Assembly: GCA_016124935.1 (NCBI GenBank)
Contig: WGMS01000029.1
Span: forward strand, 1-39,394
Direction of reading: 5' to 3'
DNA: 39,394 nt
Source: a bacterium
Lineage (GTDB): Bacteria; Cyanobacteriota; Vampirovibrionia; Obscuribacterales; Obscuribacteraceae
Part shown: piece by piece, positions 16,513-25,140 of the stretch
Layout: each line of letters opens with the position of its first letter
How positions within the stretch are numbered: position 1 is the stretch's first letter
Notes under the pieces: generated by a model
What the model was told of the DNA's origin: nothing
The model's input: only the letters and a program-made list of their open reading frames with translations
The model's database searches: none
Position numbers and translations under genes: made by a program

Positions 16513-18573
16513 TCAAACCAGGTCTGCCATCTGACCTCTGAGGGCGGCGATCTGGCTGTAAATATTAGAGTCTAGAGCCTCGTTGATCTCGTTTCCTGTT
16601 TTGTTCAGACCGGCTTGCAGGGCATCGATCTGTCCCTGGATTTGCGCTTTTCTAGCTTCATTGCCGGTTTTTCCGTCTTTTTCCTTTTCCTTATTCTCGA
16701 GTTCTTCCGGTTTCTTCTCGGGATTCTCTTGCAACTTCTGGTTGGCGTCACGGATTCCGGGATTGTCTTGGTCGTAGTAGACAGCTTCGCCGGGTTGGTT
16801 CTGATATCTTCTTCCGCCGGAGTAATCCGCTTCGCTACGGTCGGTAGCCGGGTTGTAGCCAGGTCTGGTGGAGCCGCCGTCGGTTCTGCGGCCGTACTCT
16901 TCTTCGGGTCTGGCCTGGGGTACATCTCCTCTTGCCCTGGCATCATAGCCTTTTGTTATGTTGGCGAGCACTTCCGAAGAGATTCCGGTACGGTCTCTTT
17001 GATGACCATACTGGTCCGAGACTTCATATTTTCCGTCTTGACCTTTGTAGATGCTTACCACATGCCCGCCGCCATTTGTATCCGAGCGACCGGTGAAGTA
17101 TTTGTCTCCGGAGTTGCCTCCGAGAATGCCTCCGACCTTGCCTTCCATGGCTCTATCTATGTCGGCGGCGCTGCTGACGATATGAAGATTATCTGGCAGC
17201 GGTCCGCCACGGCTCAAATAGTCTCGACTGGTCATGATCGCTATGTCTTTGACTCCGGCGCCCTTGGCCATGGCGGCCACATCCACTATGTCGGCTCCGG
17301 GACCTTTGACGATATTGCCGTTCTGATCCCGCACGTTCTCTTTGGAGTATCCGCCGTCGGCGGTCATATGATAGAGGCGCTCACCACTGTCTCCGGGACC
17401 GGTGCTGGGATTCTCCGTATACCATTGACCCTGCTGCTGTTTGGTCTGGTTGATGATGCCGCCGTTCATCAAGCGGGTGGCGGCGCTGTGTACTTCGTTG
17501 CCAGCCTGGTCTACGTTGCCCACTTCGGCTATGGCCTGTTTAAAAATGCCTGGCGGTACTTTTGCGGTGAACTCCCCACCGCCTTTGATGACATTGCCGC
17601 TGGCGTCGAAGGTTCTCTCCCCGGTAAAGGTTGCGTTGGTCACCACTTCGTTCAATTTTGCGGCAGCAAGGGCGGGGTTTTGACCGAATAACTGCTCCTG
17701 AACCGTCGTGGCATTGCACTGTCTGCTGTCGCCCTGGTCGATGGATTTTGGATTGGCGGCGTTGTCCATACCGCCGGCGATAATCGTGCGGACATTGTCC
17801 GAAAGTTCCTGACCAGTGCCCAGATAGTCGTGCTTGATGCCGCCCTCGACACCGATGCCTTCCCGGGCGCTCTTGTCGCCTGCCTCTATGGTCCGGCTGA
17901 ATGTGTTTATCGTGTCTAACTTGTCTTTTTCCGATCGATTTGGATCATTTAGGAATTTTTCGAGGTTTGCGTCGAAGGATGCCTGATTCACACCCATTTT
18001 GCCGTCGGTAAGCTCTCTCAGTCGACGGGTCGCGTCTTCCAGGTTGGTGGGTTCTCCGACTCTTTCGCCTTCGGTGACTTCCCTTGATCTTTCTGCTTCA
18101 TCCAGCTTGCCCGGAGTCTCTACATCACGGGTCGGGTCGACCGGTCCACGTCCATCCGGAGATTTTTCGTGAAGACGATTCAATTGATCGCCATCGGCTC
18201 TATCCATGGTCTGGATACCGAGACTTTTGGCTTCTGCAATAAGGCGTCTGTCCTTCTCTCCCGGCATTCCCGCGCTATCATGATCTTTGCCGTGCTCCTC
18301 GCGCATTTCGGCGATTCGTGCCTGGGCAACTTCGGGATTCTCCGCGGCTACTTCTTCTCGCTCTGCTTCCACGGCGCGATTTTCCACACCCTGGGGGCTT
18401 TCATCGAGCTTATCGCCGGTTTCGCTTTTTTCCTGGGGACCATGGACCTCTTCCACTATCGACGCAGTGGCTCCTCTTTCGGCCACATCGAATTGAGAGG
18501 CTTCTGCTTTTGCAGGGGTTGTATTGTCCGCTCCCGCTGGAGCCTTAACCGGATTGGGATTGTCGGTTGCCAT
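16513..18573 (-). CDS. Large hydrophilic protein with papain/C39-like catalytic pattern
   Basis: 686 residues, ATG at 18571-18573 with AGGAAA seven bases upstream. Residues 1-240 are acidic, helical and low-complexity, without a signal peptide. Residues about 265-535 look catalytic: Gln280 and Cys286 in QGDSRQCNATT have the six-residue spacing of papain (Gln19/Cys25) and of C39 peptidases, and His504 (GGGHVVS) and Asp520 (EVSDQYG) have the 16-residue spacing of papain His159/Asn175. The C-terminus (about 615-686) is charged and coiled-coil-like. This suggests a cysteine peptidase, transpeptidase or effector. Lacking a Sec signal, it acts in the cytoplasm or is exported another way. Fold assignment is inference from spacing. 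Confidence 0.6.
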   Translation of the reverse strand: MATDNPNPVKAPAGADNTTPAKAEASQFDVAERGATASIVEEVHGPQEKSETGDKLDESPQGVENRAVEAEREEVAAENPEVAQARIAEMREEHGKDHDSAGMPGEKDRRLIAEAKSLGIQTMDRADGDQLNRLHEKSPDGRGPVDPTRDVETPGKLDEAERSREVTEGERVGEPTNLEDATRRLRELTDGKMGVNQASFDANLEKFLNDPNRSEKDKLDTINTFSRTIEAGDKSAREGIGVEGGIKHDYLGTGQELSDNVRTIIAGGMDNAANPKSIDQGDSRQCNATTVQEQLFGQNPALAAAKLNEVVTNATFTGERTFDASGNVIKGGGEFTAKVPPGIFKQAIAEVGNVDQAGNEVHSAATRLMNGGIINQTKQQQGQWYTENPSTGPGDSGERLYHMTADGGYSKENVRDQNGNIVKGPGADIVDVAAMAKGAGVKDIAIMTSRDYLSRGGPLPDNLHIVSSAADIDRAMEGKVGGILGGNSGDKYFTGRSDTNGGGHVVSIYKGQDGKYEVSDQYGHQRDRTGISSEVLANITKGYDARARGDVPQARPEEEYGRRTDGGSTRPGYNPATDRSEADYSGGRRYQNQPGEAVYYDQDNPGIRDANQKLQENPEKKPEELENKEKEKDGKTGNEARKAQIQGQIDALQAGLNKTGNEINEALDSNIYSQIAALRGQMADLV

Positions 18574-18713
18574 TGAGAATTTCCTGTATAAACTGAAGAC
18601 GCACGCGGTTATGGGGCAGGATTCTGAGCTATTTTAAATGTCAAGTGTGGCTCAATTGTACCTTTGCGGTTTTGTTAAATCAAATAAAACTTTCTCGATT
18701 TAATCATCTGCCG

Positions 18714-18729
18714 CCCCGGTTTCCCGGGG
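18714..18729. other. GC-rich hairpin in divergent intergenic region
   Basis: CCCCGG (18714-18719), TTTC loop, CCGGGG (18724-18729) is a perfect 6-bp hairpin between divergent genes. It has no T-tract and could be an operator or a 5' UTR structure. Confidence 0.35.
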
Positions 18730-18791
18730 TCTTTGCCGGTTTATCCTGTCTGCTCCGGTTGAGATGACCATTTTTCGGGCAATTGATCTAT

Positions 18792-19013
18792 ATGGAAGAT
18801 GAAGAAGGACCTAAGTTCAAGGCAATGGTCAGCCTGGCATTCGGTGTTATCGGGGTCTGCCTGATCGGCAGCAGCTTTTTCGTTGCCGGTGATGAGGCCC
18901 ATAAGCTTTTCACCGATATTATTCAGCTAATAATGCTGGTTTCCGGCAGTGTCTCCATTGTCGTCGCCGTGGTCATGTTTTTTATTCGGACTACTCCCGA
19001 TATCTGGATGTGA
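18792..19013 (+). CDS. Small two-helix membrane protein
   Basis: The frame opens at a TTG (18783), but ATG 18792 is taken as the start, giving 73 residues; neither has a strong Shine-Dalgarno. Two hydrophobic helices (about residues 11-34 and 46-68) flank a short polar loop. No family is recognised. The last 87 bp overlap, on the opposite strand, the 3' end of the gene at 18927-20441, so at least one of the two C-termini is coded in an unusual antisense overlap. The clean two-helix pattern favours this being real. Confidence 0.5.
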   Translation: MEDEEGPKFKAMVSLAFGVIGVCLIGSSFFVAGDEAHKLFTDIIQLIMLVSGSVSIVVAVVMFFIRTTPDIWM

Positions 19014-20441
19014 AATCGGTCCCAGGGCGTTTTCCGTGACCAGTATTGGCTGCGGCGGCTTGAAGTTCCAGTGGGCGATGAGCATGATTCTTTCGTAAGA
19101 GACCAGATACATCACGAAAGTCCCGTCTTTCAATCTGCTTAGATAGATCTGATCGAGACCGAGGCTGTGATTGTCCACATAGTGGTCGTTTTCATCCACC
19201 AATAAAAGATAGGCGGTCTTTTCTCTTGTCAGATCTGCCAGGCGCTGTTCATAAGAAGAATAGATTTCGGGAGTGCCGATGCCGAAAGTGAAACGAGCGA
19301 ATTCGGAGGCTGGTACTGGTTGTTCGGTCGCCAGAGGAATGTCATCCAGGGTCCAGCCGCCTAGAATAATCCGCAATCCTTCTCTAGATATCACAAACGG
19401 CCAGTTCTTGATAGGAGCATTTCTTTTGCCGTAGGGCAGCCGAATCTCCAGTTCGTTGAAGGTTTTACCGAGTCTCTTGTTCTCGACCTTTCTAAGCTCG
19501 ATTGAATCCGGGCTGCAGAAGAATGAATAGTCGAACTTCATCAGTTTCTTCTTCTTGTAAATACCTGGCTCATCGAACTGCATGAGTTTTACCGGCTGTT
19601 TCTTGCGGTCGTAGATATCTTTGAATTTATGCAGTCCACTGGTGGCTATCAGTTTTGCTTTTTCCCTCTGCTCGGCGAAATGCGTTATCGATTCGTCAGG
19701 ATGCAATTGCAGATCAGCCGGTGATAGAGACTTGCTCTCTTTTATTTCTCTGAGGTGATTGAGAGCGAGCCTTTTTCCGTCGAGGCGCTGGTAATGTTCC
19801 AGGGCTGCTTCATAGGCGGAGAGTTCAAATCCGTTCACTTCTTGAAATAGCTTTCTATAGAGTGGAATCGGAAACTCGAACCAGCCATGGAAAATCTTCC
19901 CCTTATCCTCTCCGTGGCGTCTGGTCACATAGGCTTCCCACAGTCCGCAGCGCAGGCAGTTGTTGGAGATATTGATTCGATAGGCATCATATCCGGTATT
20001 ATCGAATATCGTGTCGATTCGATTCAGTTCTCTTTGAAGAAGAGTTATATGAGTGAGCAGATTGTCTCCCCGGGCTATATCGGGAACCGAAGGAATGAAA
20101 ACCCGGAGGTCTACATCATGCAGGGACAAACCTTTCCCTTCCTTGTTCAAGAGCTTGATGTCATACACCGGACCGTTTTTTGAAATCAGGCTGACTTTGT
20201 CGTAGATTTTATCCAGATCGGGCGCACACCTGGCAGGATCTTCCAGATAGGTTGCCAGGGTTTCGGCTTTGAGCGGCAGGTCTTCTGTGGTATCACGACG
20301 CCAGCCCACCGGGCTCAAATTGATGGCGAAATAGATAACGCCCAGGGTGACAAGAACAAGTAGCGCCAGGGTGACAAGGGCTACAGTGCCGGTCTTGCCA
20401 TTGGCCTTTCGTTTCGAATAGTTTTTCGAGCTCGGTCTCAT
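18927..20441 (-). CDS. Membrane-anchored protein of unknown function, last gene of the putative arsenosugar operon
   Basis: 504 residues. A basic N-terminus of about 17 residues precedes a membrane helix (about 18-42); the rest is a large soluble domain, probably extracytoplasmic. It contains a CLRCGLW motif (Cys-x2-Cys) near residue 160 that could be redox-active or bind metal. The tail is rich in His/Asp/Asn and is the part lying antisense to the two-helix protein gene. It starts 34 bp after the TIGR04283-type glycosyltransferase, on the same strand, so it may be the operon's terminal gene. No homologous family is recognised. Confidence 0.7.
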   Translation of the reverse strand: MRPSSKNYSKRKANGKTGTVALVTLALLVLVTLGVIYFAINLSPVGWRRDTTEDLPLKAETLATYLEDPARCAPDLDKIYDKVSLISKNGPVYDIKLLNKEGKGLSLHDVDLRVFIPSVPDIARGDNLLTHITLLQRELNRIDTIFDNTGYDAYRINISNNCLRCGLWEAYVTRRHGEDKGKIFHGWFEFPIPLYRKLFQEVNGFELSAYEAALEHYQRLDGKRLALNHLREIKESKSLSPADLQLHPDESITHFAEQREKAKLIATSGLHKFKDIYDRKKQPVKLMQFDEPGIYKKKKLMKFDYSFFCSPDSIELRKVENKRLGKTFNELEIRLPYGKRNAPIKNWPFVISREGLRIILGGWTLDDIPLATEQPVPASEFARFTFGIGTPEIYSSYEQRLADLTREKTAYLLLVDENDHYVDNHSLGLDQIYLSRLKDGTFVMYLVSYERIMLIAHWNFKPPQPILVTENALGPISHPDIGSSPNKKHDHGDDNGDTAGNQHY

Positions 20442-20475
20442 TCTCGTTTTTTGCTGAAGTTCCTAGCCATTGTTC

Positions 20476-21210
20476 TTACTGATACCAGATTCGAATTTTT
20501 TCCCGGTCCATTCCAAGAAGAAAAGCCGTCAGGGCGATAAGGTTTTTGAGAGATCGTCTCGGTCCTGAAAATGCCCCTTCTGCCTTCCATCCTCTGGCGG
20601 AAGTGAAAGCCCGAGCGGCTATTATAACCGGTTTGCCCGCTTCCTTTTTCAAGCGTGAAGCGAACTCCAGATCTTCCATAAACGATGGCTGCTCACTATA
20701 GCCTCTCAGCTTTTCGAAAAGACCGCGAGTTACAAAAATCGCCTGGTCTCCGTAGGGAAGACCCAGAATCTGGCTGCGCCAGCCACCGAAGTTCTCGGCC
20801 AGGCGATAGAGCACTCCGGCTTCATCTATGGCCGCGGTATATGCCCCCCACCGCAAGGCCGGGATGTTTATCAAAGCCTTGAGCCAGCCTTCCTCCAGTT
20901 TTGTATCGCAGTGTAGAAACAGTAGAATGTCTCCGGTGGCTGCCCGGGCGCCTCTATTCATCTGGCGCCCCCGCCCCCTTGGACTGAATACTTTGATCAT
21001 TGAGAAGTTATCTTCAGCCCCGGCGAATTGGGACGCTTCAAGAGCCTTTATGGTGCTCTCACTCTCGTCCAGGGCTAAGATCAACTCCAGGGTGGTCGGC
21101 AATTGTGGTGATCGCAACGATTCGAGAAACCATCGGTGCAGGCTGTCCAGTCCAGAGACCGTCTCTTCGCTTACCGGAACGATAATAGAAAGTGTTCTGA
21201 TTCTCTCCAT
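20476..21210 (-). CDS. GT2 glycosyltransferase, TIGR04283 (rSAM/selenodomain-associated transferase 2) type
   Basis: 244 residues. The GT-A start LSIIVPVSEE, the motif RGRGRQMNRGARAATGD, the metal-binding LFLHCDT (DxD-like) and the acceptor segment GDQAIFV ... FMEDLEFASRLKK are the diagnostic blocks of the TIGR04283 family, which co-occurs with arsenosugar/selenodomain radical SAM enzymes. The expected role is transfer of a sugar from a nucleotide donor to a small acceptor, proposed in arsenosugar biosynthesis. Its ATG directly abuts the stop codon of the flavoprotein gene (no gap), so they are coupled. A second family glycosyltransferase lies at the head of the same run. Confidence 0.9.
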   Translation of the reverse strand: MERIRTLSIIVPVSEETVSGLDSLHRWFLESLRSPQLPTTLELILALDESESTIKALEASQFAGAEDNFSMIKVFSPRGRGRQMNRGARAATGDILLFLHCDTKLEEGWLKALINIPALRWGAYTAAIDEAGVLYRLAENFGGWRSQILGLPYGDQAIFVTRGLFEKLRGYSEQPSFMEDLEFASRLKKEAGKPVIIAARAFTSARGWKAEGAFSGPRRSLKNLIALTAFLLGMDREKIRIWYQ

Positions 21211-22665
21211 CTATCTCATCAGGGCAGATATCATTTTTGCCATCTTAAGTGAGACGCTGTTGCCTGCGACCACTTTATAGTACTGGGCGCTCAGATTGCG
21301 TACTGCAGCCGACATGGTCGGATAGACATGTATGGTTCTTGCAAGGGCCGTAATCGCTATCTTGTTTTGCATGGCCAGGGCGAATTCATGAATGACTTCG
21401 CCGGCTCTTGCGCCGGCTATGGTCGCTCCGAGGATCTGTCCTCTTTTGTCTACCAGGGCGATCATAATCCCCCTGGTTTGGTCATCGACAATGGCTCTAT
21501 CAAAATCCGCCAGGGAGTATTTCAGCTCGAACACATTCGATTGACCATGGCGGGCAAGAGCCTCTTCTTTTCTCATACCGACACTGGCAATCTCCGGATC
21601 AAAAAAAGTGCACCAGGGCACCACTCGCTCTTCTCTGTTGAAAAACGGGATGAGCAGAGGAAAAGCCGCTCCCAGTGCCGCTATCTGGGCTGTATGGTCG
21701 GCATAGTGAGTAAATTGATATAGACCGCATACGTCTCCGGCGGCGAATATATTGGGGGCGCTGCTTCTTTGATGACGATCCACATCGATGAAGCCGCGTC
21801 CGTTTAGTCTTACTCCGGCGGCGTCCAGTCCCAGATCTTTGGTGGCAGCGGTCTTGCCCGTGGCAAGCAGAATCTGGTCGACATCAAGCTCTATTCTCCT
21901 GTCTTTGCTCTCTAGAACGACTCGCTTTTTGTCACCAATTTGCGTGGCTGCGGTGGCACTGAATCCGGTGAATATCTCAATATCTTCTTTCCCTTCCGCT
22001 TGCAAAATCTCTTTGACCAGGGCGCTTATCTCCGGCTCCTCTCGCGGCAGGAGTCGGTCGGAGTATTCAATCAAATAGATCTTTTTTACACCCAATCTTT
22101 TTAAGGTCTGGGCGTATTCGACCCCGACCGGACCTGCGCCTATGATGCAGATTGATTCTGGTTTTTCGGTGAGTTCCAGAATCGATTCGTGGGTAAGCAC
22201 CCCGGCCTCTCTTAGCGCCTCCGGAATGTGTTGATAGCCACCGGTGGCTATGATAAAGCGGTTGCCAAATATTTTTGCCCCATCCACTTCGATGCAATTG
22301 CTATTTAAGAAGCGCGCTCTACCAATCAGAACTTCGACTCCGCTCTTCTCTACAGTTTCGATACTGTCGTGGTGTGCGATTTTTGAGCGAGCGTTGCGCA
22401 TATGCTCGAAGGCTTCTCTAAATAGATTCTGCTTCTCTACTGCTTCGATGTCGTATTTGCGCAGAGTACTGGCTATCTGTCCTTTGTGTATCAACGCTTT
22501 CGACGGCACGCATCCGGTCCACAGGCATTCACCGCCTGGATGACCGTCGCTTACGAGAGCTACCGAGAGACCCAGGGCCCTGGCGAAGCCGGAGGATACA
22601 AGACCGGCGGCACCACCTCCTATAACCACCAGATCATATCGAGCACTATCTCTAATCTCGGCCAC
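21211..22665 (-). CDS. FAD-dependent pyridine nucleotide-disulfide oxidoreductase, mercuric-reductase-like
   Basis: 484 residues, class I. FAD motif GGGAAGLV near residue 16; redox-active disulfide GGECLWTGCVPSK (Cys47/Cys52); NAD(P)-binding GAGPVGVEYAQ near 175; second FAD motif FAAGDVCG near 310. The C-terminal dimer interface has HVYPTMSAA where glutathione and lipoamide reductases have H-P-T-x-x-E, so the Glu of the His-Glu dyad is replaced by Ala. It lacks the N-terminal metal-binding domain and C-terminal Cys pair of true MerA. It could keep a thiol or the neighbouring selenoprotein reduced. Overlap-free tandem with TVP38 (16 bp) and the glycosyltransferase (0 bp). Confidence 0.88.
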   Translation of the reverse strand: MAEIRDSARYDLVVIGGGAAGLVSSGFARALGLSVALVSDGHPGGECLWTGCVPSKALIHKGQIASTLRKYDIEAVEKQNLFREAFEHMRNARSKIAHHDSIETVEKSGVEVLIGRARFLNSNCIEVDGAKIFGNRFIIATGGYQHIPEALREAGVLTHESILELTEKPESICIIGAGPVGVEYAQTLKRLGVKKIYLIEYSDRLLPREEPEISALVKEILQAEGKEDIEIFTGFSATAATQIGDKKRVVLESKDRRIELDVDQILLATGKTAATKDLGLDAAGVRLNGRGFIDVDRHQRSSAPNIFAAGDVCGLYQFTHYADHTAQIAALGAAFPLLIPFFNREERVVPWCTFFDPEIASVGMRKEEALARHGQSNVFELKYSLADFDRAIVDDQTRGIMIALVDKRGQILGATIAGARAGEVIHEFALAMQNKIAITALARTIHVYPTMSAAVRNLSAQYYKVVAGNSVSLKMAKMISALMR

Positions 22666-22681
22666 GCAAGCGAATCTCCTT

Positions 22682-23413
22682 TCAGATAATATCCGGATCG
22701 TCTTTTTCTTCCGGGTGTTCTTTTTTACGCAAAAATTTGACCAGTCCAGGAATCATGCTCATCAAAAGAAAGAGCGCCACGGCGAAAGATATGATCTTGA
22801 CTGCGTCTTCACTGCCTTTCAATGCTTCTCGACCGGCATAGCCAAGATAGTTGAACATGAAGCTTGCCGGCAGCATAAACAGAAAAGATGCCCATACATA
22901 GGTCCAGAGTTTAATTCTAGTCAGGCCGAAGGCGTAGTTGAGAATAAGGAAAGGAAAGATGGTAACCAGTCTTGTGAAGGCAACATACTTCCAGCCGTCT
23001 ACTTTTACCGAATGCTCGAAACGCTGAAATCTCTTTTCGAAGTTTTCGTAGCGTCCGATCACCTTTTGCAACGGACCGCGGCCGAACTTTCTGGTGATCA
23101 AAAATGGGATAGTGGCTCCAGCGGTGGCGGAAAAAATAGTATAGACCGTGCCCATAACCGGACCAAAGAGAGCCCCTCCCGCCATGGTAAGGATAGATGC
23201 CGGCAGAAATATGGTCGGGCCGATTAGATAGATGCCGCAATAAACCGCCGGTGCCGCCGGCCCGGTGCTTTTGATGAAAGCGAGGAAGGCCTCGAGATCT
23301 ACATGATTACGGAACGAGGATGAAGCGACAAGAAGAAGCGCCAGCACCAGTATAATGCTCGCTAGTTTCAGGATCAGTGATAGGTTGCGCTTTCCTCTAT
23401 CGCCGGCTTGCAA
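22682..23413 (-). CDS. TVP38/TMEM64 (VTT-domain) membrane protein
   Basis: 243 residues, TTG start at 23411-23413 with AAGGAAAGAG just upstream. Hydrophobic segments near residues 12-30, 50-75, 80-105, 135-155, 165-185 and 200-222 frame the conserved SNARE-associated/VTT core: the GPTIFLPASILTMAGGALFGP stretch, followed by GATIPFLITRKFGRG and, later, the FTRLVTIFPFLILNYAFGLT segment. These proteins are inner-membrane carriers or scramblase-like proteins. They often sit beside mercuric-reductase-like flavoproteins in arsenosugar/selenodomain gene clusters. Its substrate is not known. Confidence 0.85.
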   Translation of the reverse strand: MQAGDRGKRNLSLILKLASIILVLALLLVASSSFRNHVDLEAFLAFIKSTGPAAPAVYCGIYLIGPTIFLPASILTMAGGALFGPVMGTVYTIFSATAGATIPFLITRKFGRGPLQKVIGRYENFEKRFQRFEHSVKVDGWKYVAFTRLVTIFPFLILNYAFGLTRIKLWTYVWASFLFMLPASFMFNYLGYAGREALKGSEDAVKIISFAVALFLLMSMIPGLVKFLRKKEHPEEKDDPDII

Positions 23414-23453
23414 AGGTCTCTTTCCTTATACAAAAAACTCTTTCGAAAGCAGA

Positions 23454-24413
23454 TTATACTAGAGTGAGTCTGCCTAAAAGGCGTTCCAAAAAAACATCCT
23501 GGTCGACATCGTGGATATAGCGGTGGGTGCTCTCTTTTGCTTCTTCTAGAGGACGAACATGAAGATAGAGCTTCTGCCCGGATCCTGTACCCTGGACGGC
23601 TTCGTCGGTGGTGTCGTAGTCGCCTTCTTCGATAGCGATCGCTACATCGGTCCAGGTAAGCAGATCCCTGTCGGTCAGCCAGGCTATCGCCAGGCAGTCA
23701 AAGGGATTGAAGCCTGAAATAGGCCGGGTGGATGTCGAAAATGTTTCATGCCAGAACCCCAGCCAGTTTTTTAAGGGATTGATTAGATAAGCGGCCTGTT
23801 TCGAGGTGGCCGAAGCCTTTTCTAAGTTATCCAAGAATTCGGCGGTGATCCATACTTTGCTTGATACTTCGAAGGGCGCCAGAGTAAGAGCGATGCCGCT
23901 TTCTATAAGAATTTGCATCGCTTCGGGATCGCGCTCGAAATTGAGGTCGGGATGAGCGCTTTTGTGACTGCCGGTCAAAAAGCGTTGACCCGGTCTTCTG
24001 CCTGCTACCAGAATAAGCTCTTCGATTGACTCTTTGATTTCAGGATAGAGGGAAAGGGCGGTGGCAATATTGGTGACCGGCCCGATGCCGACAATTCTTT
24101 TCTTCTTATTCGGCTCTGCCAGGCAAAACTCTTTAATTAACCGCGCCGCCTTGCTCGGCACCGGGCCGGTCCTGGCAAGGCTCTCCCTCGCCCCTGCAAC
24201 TACTGGACAGAAGAACGAGCCGCAGGCGCTAATCAGATTGTCCATACTGGCGCTGATGCATTCCAGGCTGTCGTTGCCGTGGGTGAGGGTGATTCCGCCC
24301 AGTTCCAGTCCGGGGCTATTTCTTGCCATCAATAGAGCCAGTCCATCGTCCACATCTCTACGTTCGATACCAAGGGCGATGTCGGTGTCTATCAGAATCC
24401 TATGGGGCTTCAT
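23454..24413 (-). CDS. Inosine/uridine-preferring nucleoside hydrolase family protein, atypical
   Basis: 319 residues. The N-terminal Ca-binding motif is IDTDIALGIERRDVDDGLAL: the usual DTDPGxDDA is split by about six extra residues but Asp residues are kept. GPVTNIA (about 108), NFERDPEA (about 158) and a terminal PFDCLAIAW block follow family order. In typical IU-nucleoside hydrolases this last block is H-D-P-x-A, with the His helping leaving-group protonation; here the His position is Phe. Hydrolysis of an N-glycosidic bond of a modified nucleoside is likely. Its ATG lies inside the 3' end of the selenoprotein gene (14-bp overlap). In this operon a 5'-modified adenosine is the attractive substrate. 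Confidence 0.82.
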   Translation of the reverse strand: MKPHRILIDTDIALGIERRDVDDGLALLMARNSPGLELGGITLTHGNDSLECISASMDNLISACGSFFCPVVAGARESLARTGPVPSKAARLIKEFCLAEPNKKKRIVGIGPVTNIATALSLYPEIKESIEELILVAGRRPGQRFLTGSHKSAHPDLNFERDPEAMQILIESGIALTLAPFEVSSKVWITAEFLDNLEKASATSKQAAYLINPLKNWLGFWHETFSTSTRPISGFNPFDCLAIAWLTDRDLLTWTDVAIAIEEGDYDTTDEAVQGTGSGQKLYLHVRPLEEAKESTHRYIHDVDQDVFLERLLGRLTLV

Positions 24414-25140
24414 AATGCCACCATGTCTCCGGTCTCTCTGCTTCTGAAGCCAGCTTCAGCGCCAGTTGCAATACCGCCCTCTGTACTGCGACCTCTTCGG
24501 GCGGTCCCAGTGGCTGTCCGAATCCGAAAGGGACCGATAGAACTCTCGGCGGTCTTGTCTTTTTTGTTACTTCATCCAGTAGCGAAATCATTACTGTGGC
24601 TATCTCGTTCTCTTCCAGAGCCCTTGCGATCAGACCGGCGGTCTGGTTGCACATCGGTCAGACCGGTGTAAGCAGCACCAGGTCTACTTGATCTTCTTTG
24701 AGCTTTCGAGCTACCTCCGGTGCGGTTCTTTTTCTGAGATCGCCGGTGCGAGGCAGGGAGCCCATGAAGCTGAAGTGACGCCTGTTGACTGTGCCGAGGT
24801 TGCCGGATGCTATAAGCTCCTCGGCGCGGTCGAATGGCAACACCACGTTTATATCTTTGTTGACGCCATCTCTATTGAACTCTTTACTTGTATGGCTGAT
24901 TGCAAGTTCGTTCATAGAGGCCTGATTGGGGATCTCTCTATAGGAGCAATCGCTTTTTTCGAAAAACCGGCTGAAAGGAGGCTCATCTTGCTTGTGTAAG
25001 CCGGCTGTGGTGACAAAGGCAAGGCGACATCGCGATACCGGTTTCGATAGTGGTGTCAGAATCGGTGCCGGTAAATCCGGAAACGGATACCTTTCTAGAA
25101 AGCGCCTGGATGCCGGCTCCAGGTCCTTTAAATCAGCCAT
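24400..25140 (-). CDS. GrdB-family selenoprotein with in-frame UGA (Sec161)
   Basis: One 246-codon frame runs from ATG 25138-25140 to TAG 24400-24402, interrupted only by TGA at 24658-24660. Upstream are 160 residues, downstream 85; the join reads VLLTPV-U-PMCNQT, so Sec161 and Cys164 form a U-x-x-C redox motif at the place where glycine/sarcosine reductase B family homologues keep U or C. A 6-bp hairpin CAGACC-GCC-GGTCTG begins 12 nt after UGA, the spacing expected of a bacterial SECIS. The start has AGGAGA eight bases upstream and overlaps the kinase gene. It probably reduces a substrate with its selenol; selA/selB/selD must be elsewhere in the genome. Confidence 0.82.
24631..24645 (-). promoter_or_regulatory. 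Candidate SECIS minihelix
   Basis: In the mRNA sense, CAGACC (6 bp), loop GCC, GGUCUG forms a perfect short hairpin inside the coding sequence, starting 12 nt after the UGA at 24658-24660. The E. coli fdhF SECIS minihelix starts 11 nt after its UGA, so the position suits SelB recruitment. The loop is shorter than in E. coli. Confidence 0.6.

Noticed and set aside
16615..17691. Long plus-strand ORF opposite the peptidase-like gene
   Set aside because: It is an antisense shadow of a frame with strong catalytic motifs and a good RBS.
24658..24660. TGA as a nonsense mutation or frameshift pseudogene
   Set aside because: The frame continues without interruption for 85 codons with family-like sequence, the stop sits at the redox position, and a hairpin follows at SECIS distance.
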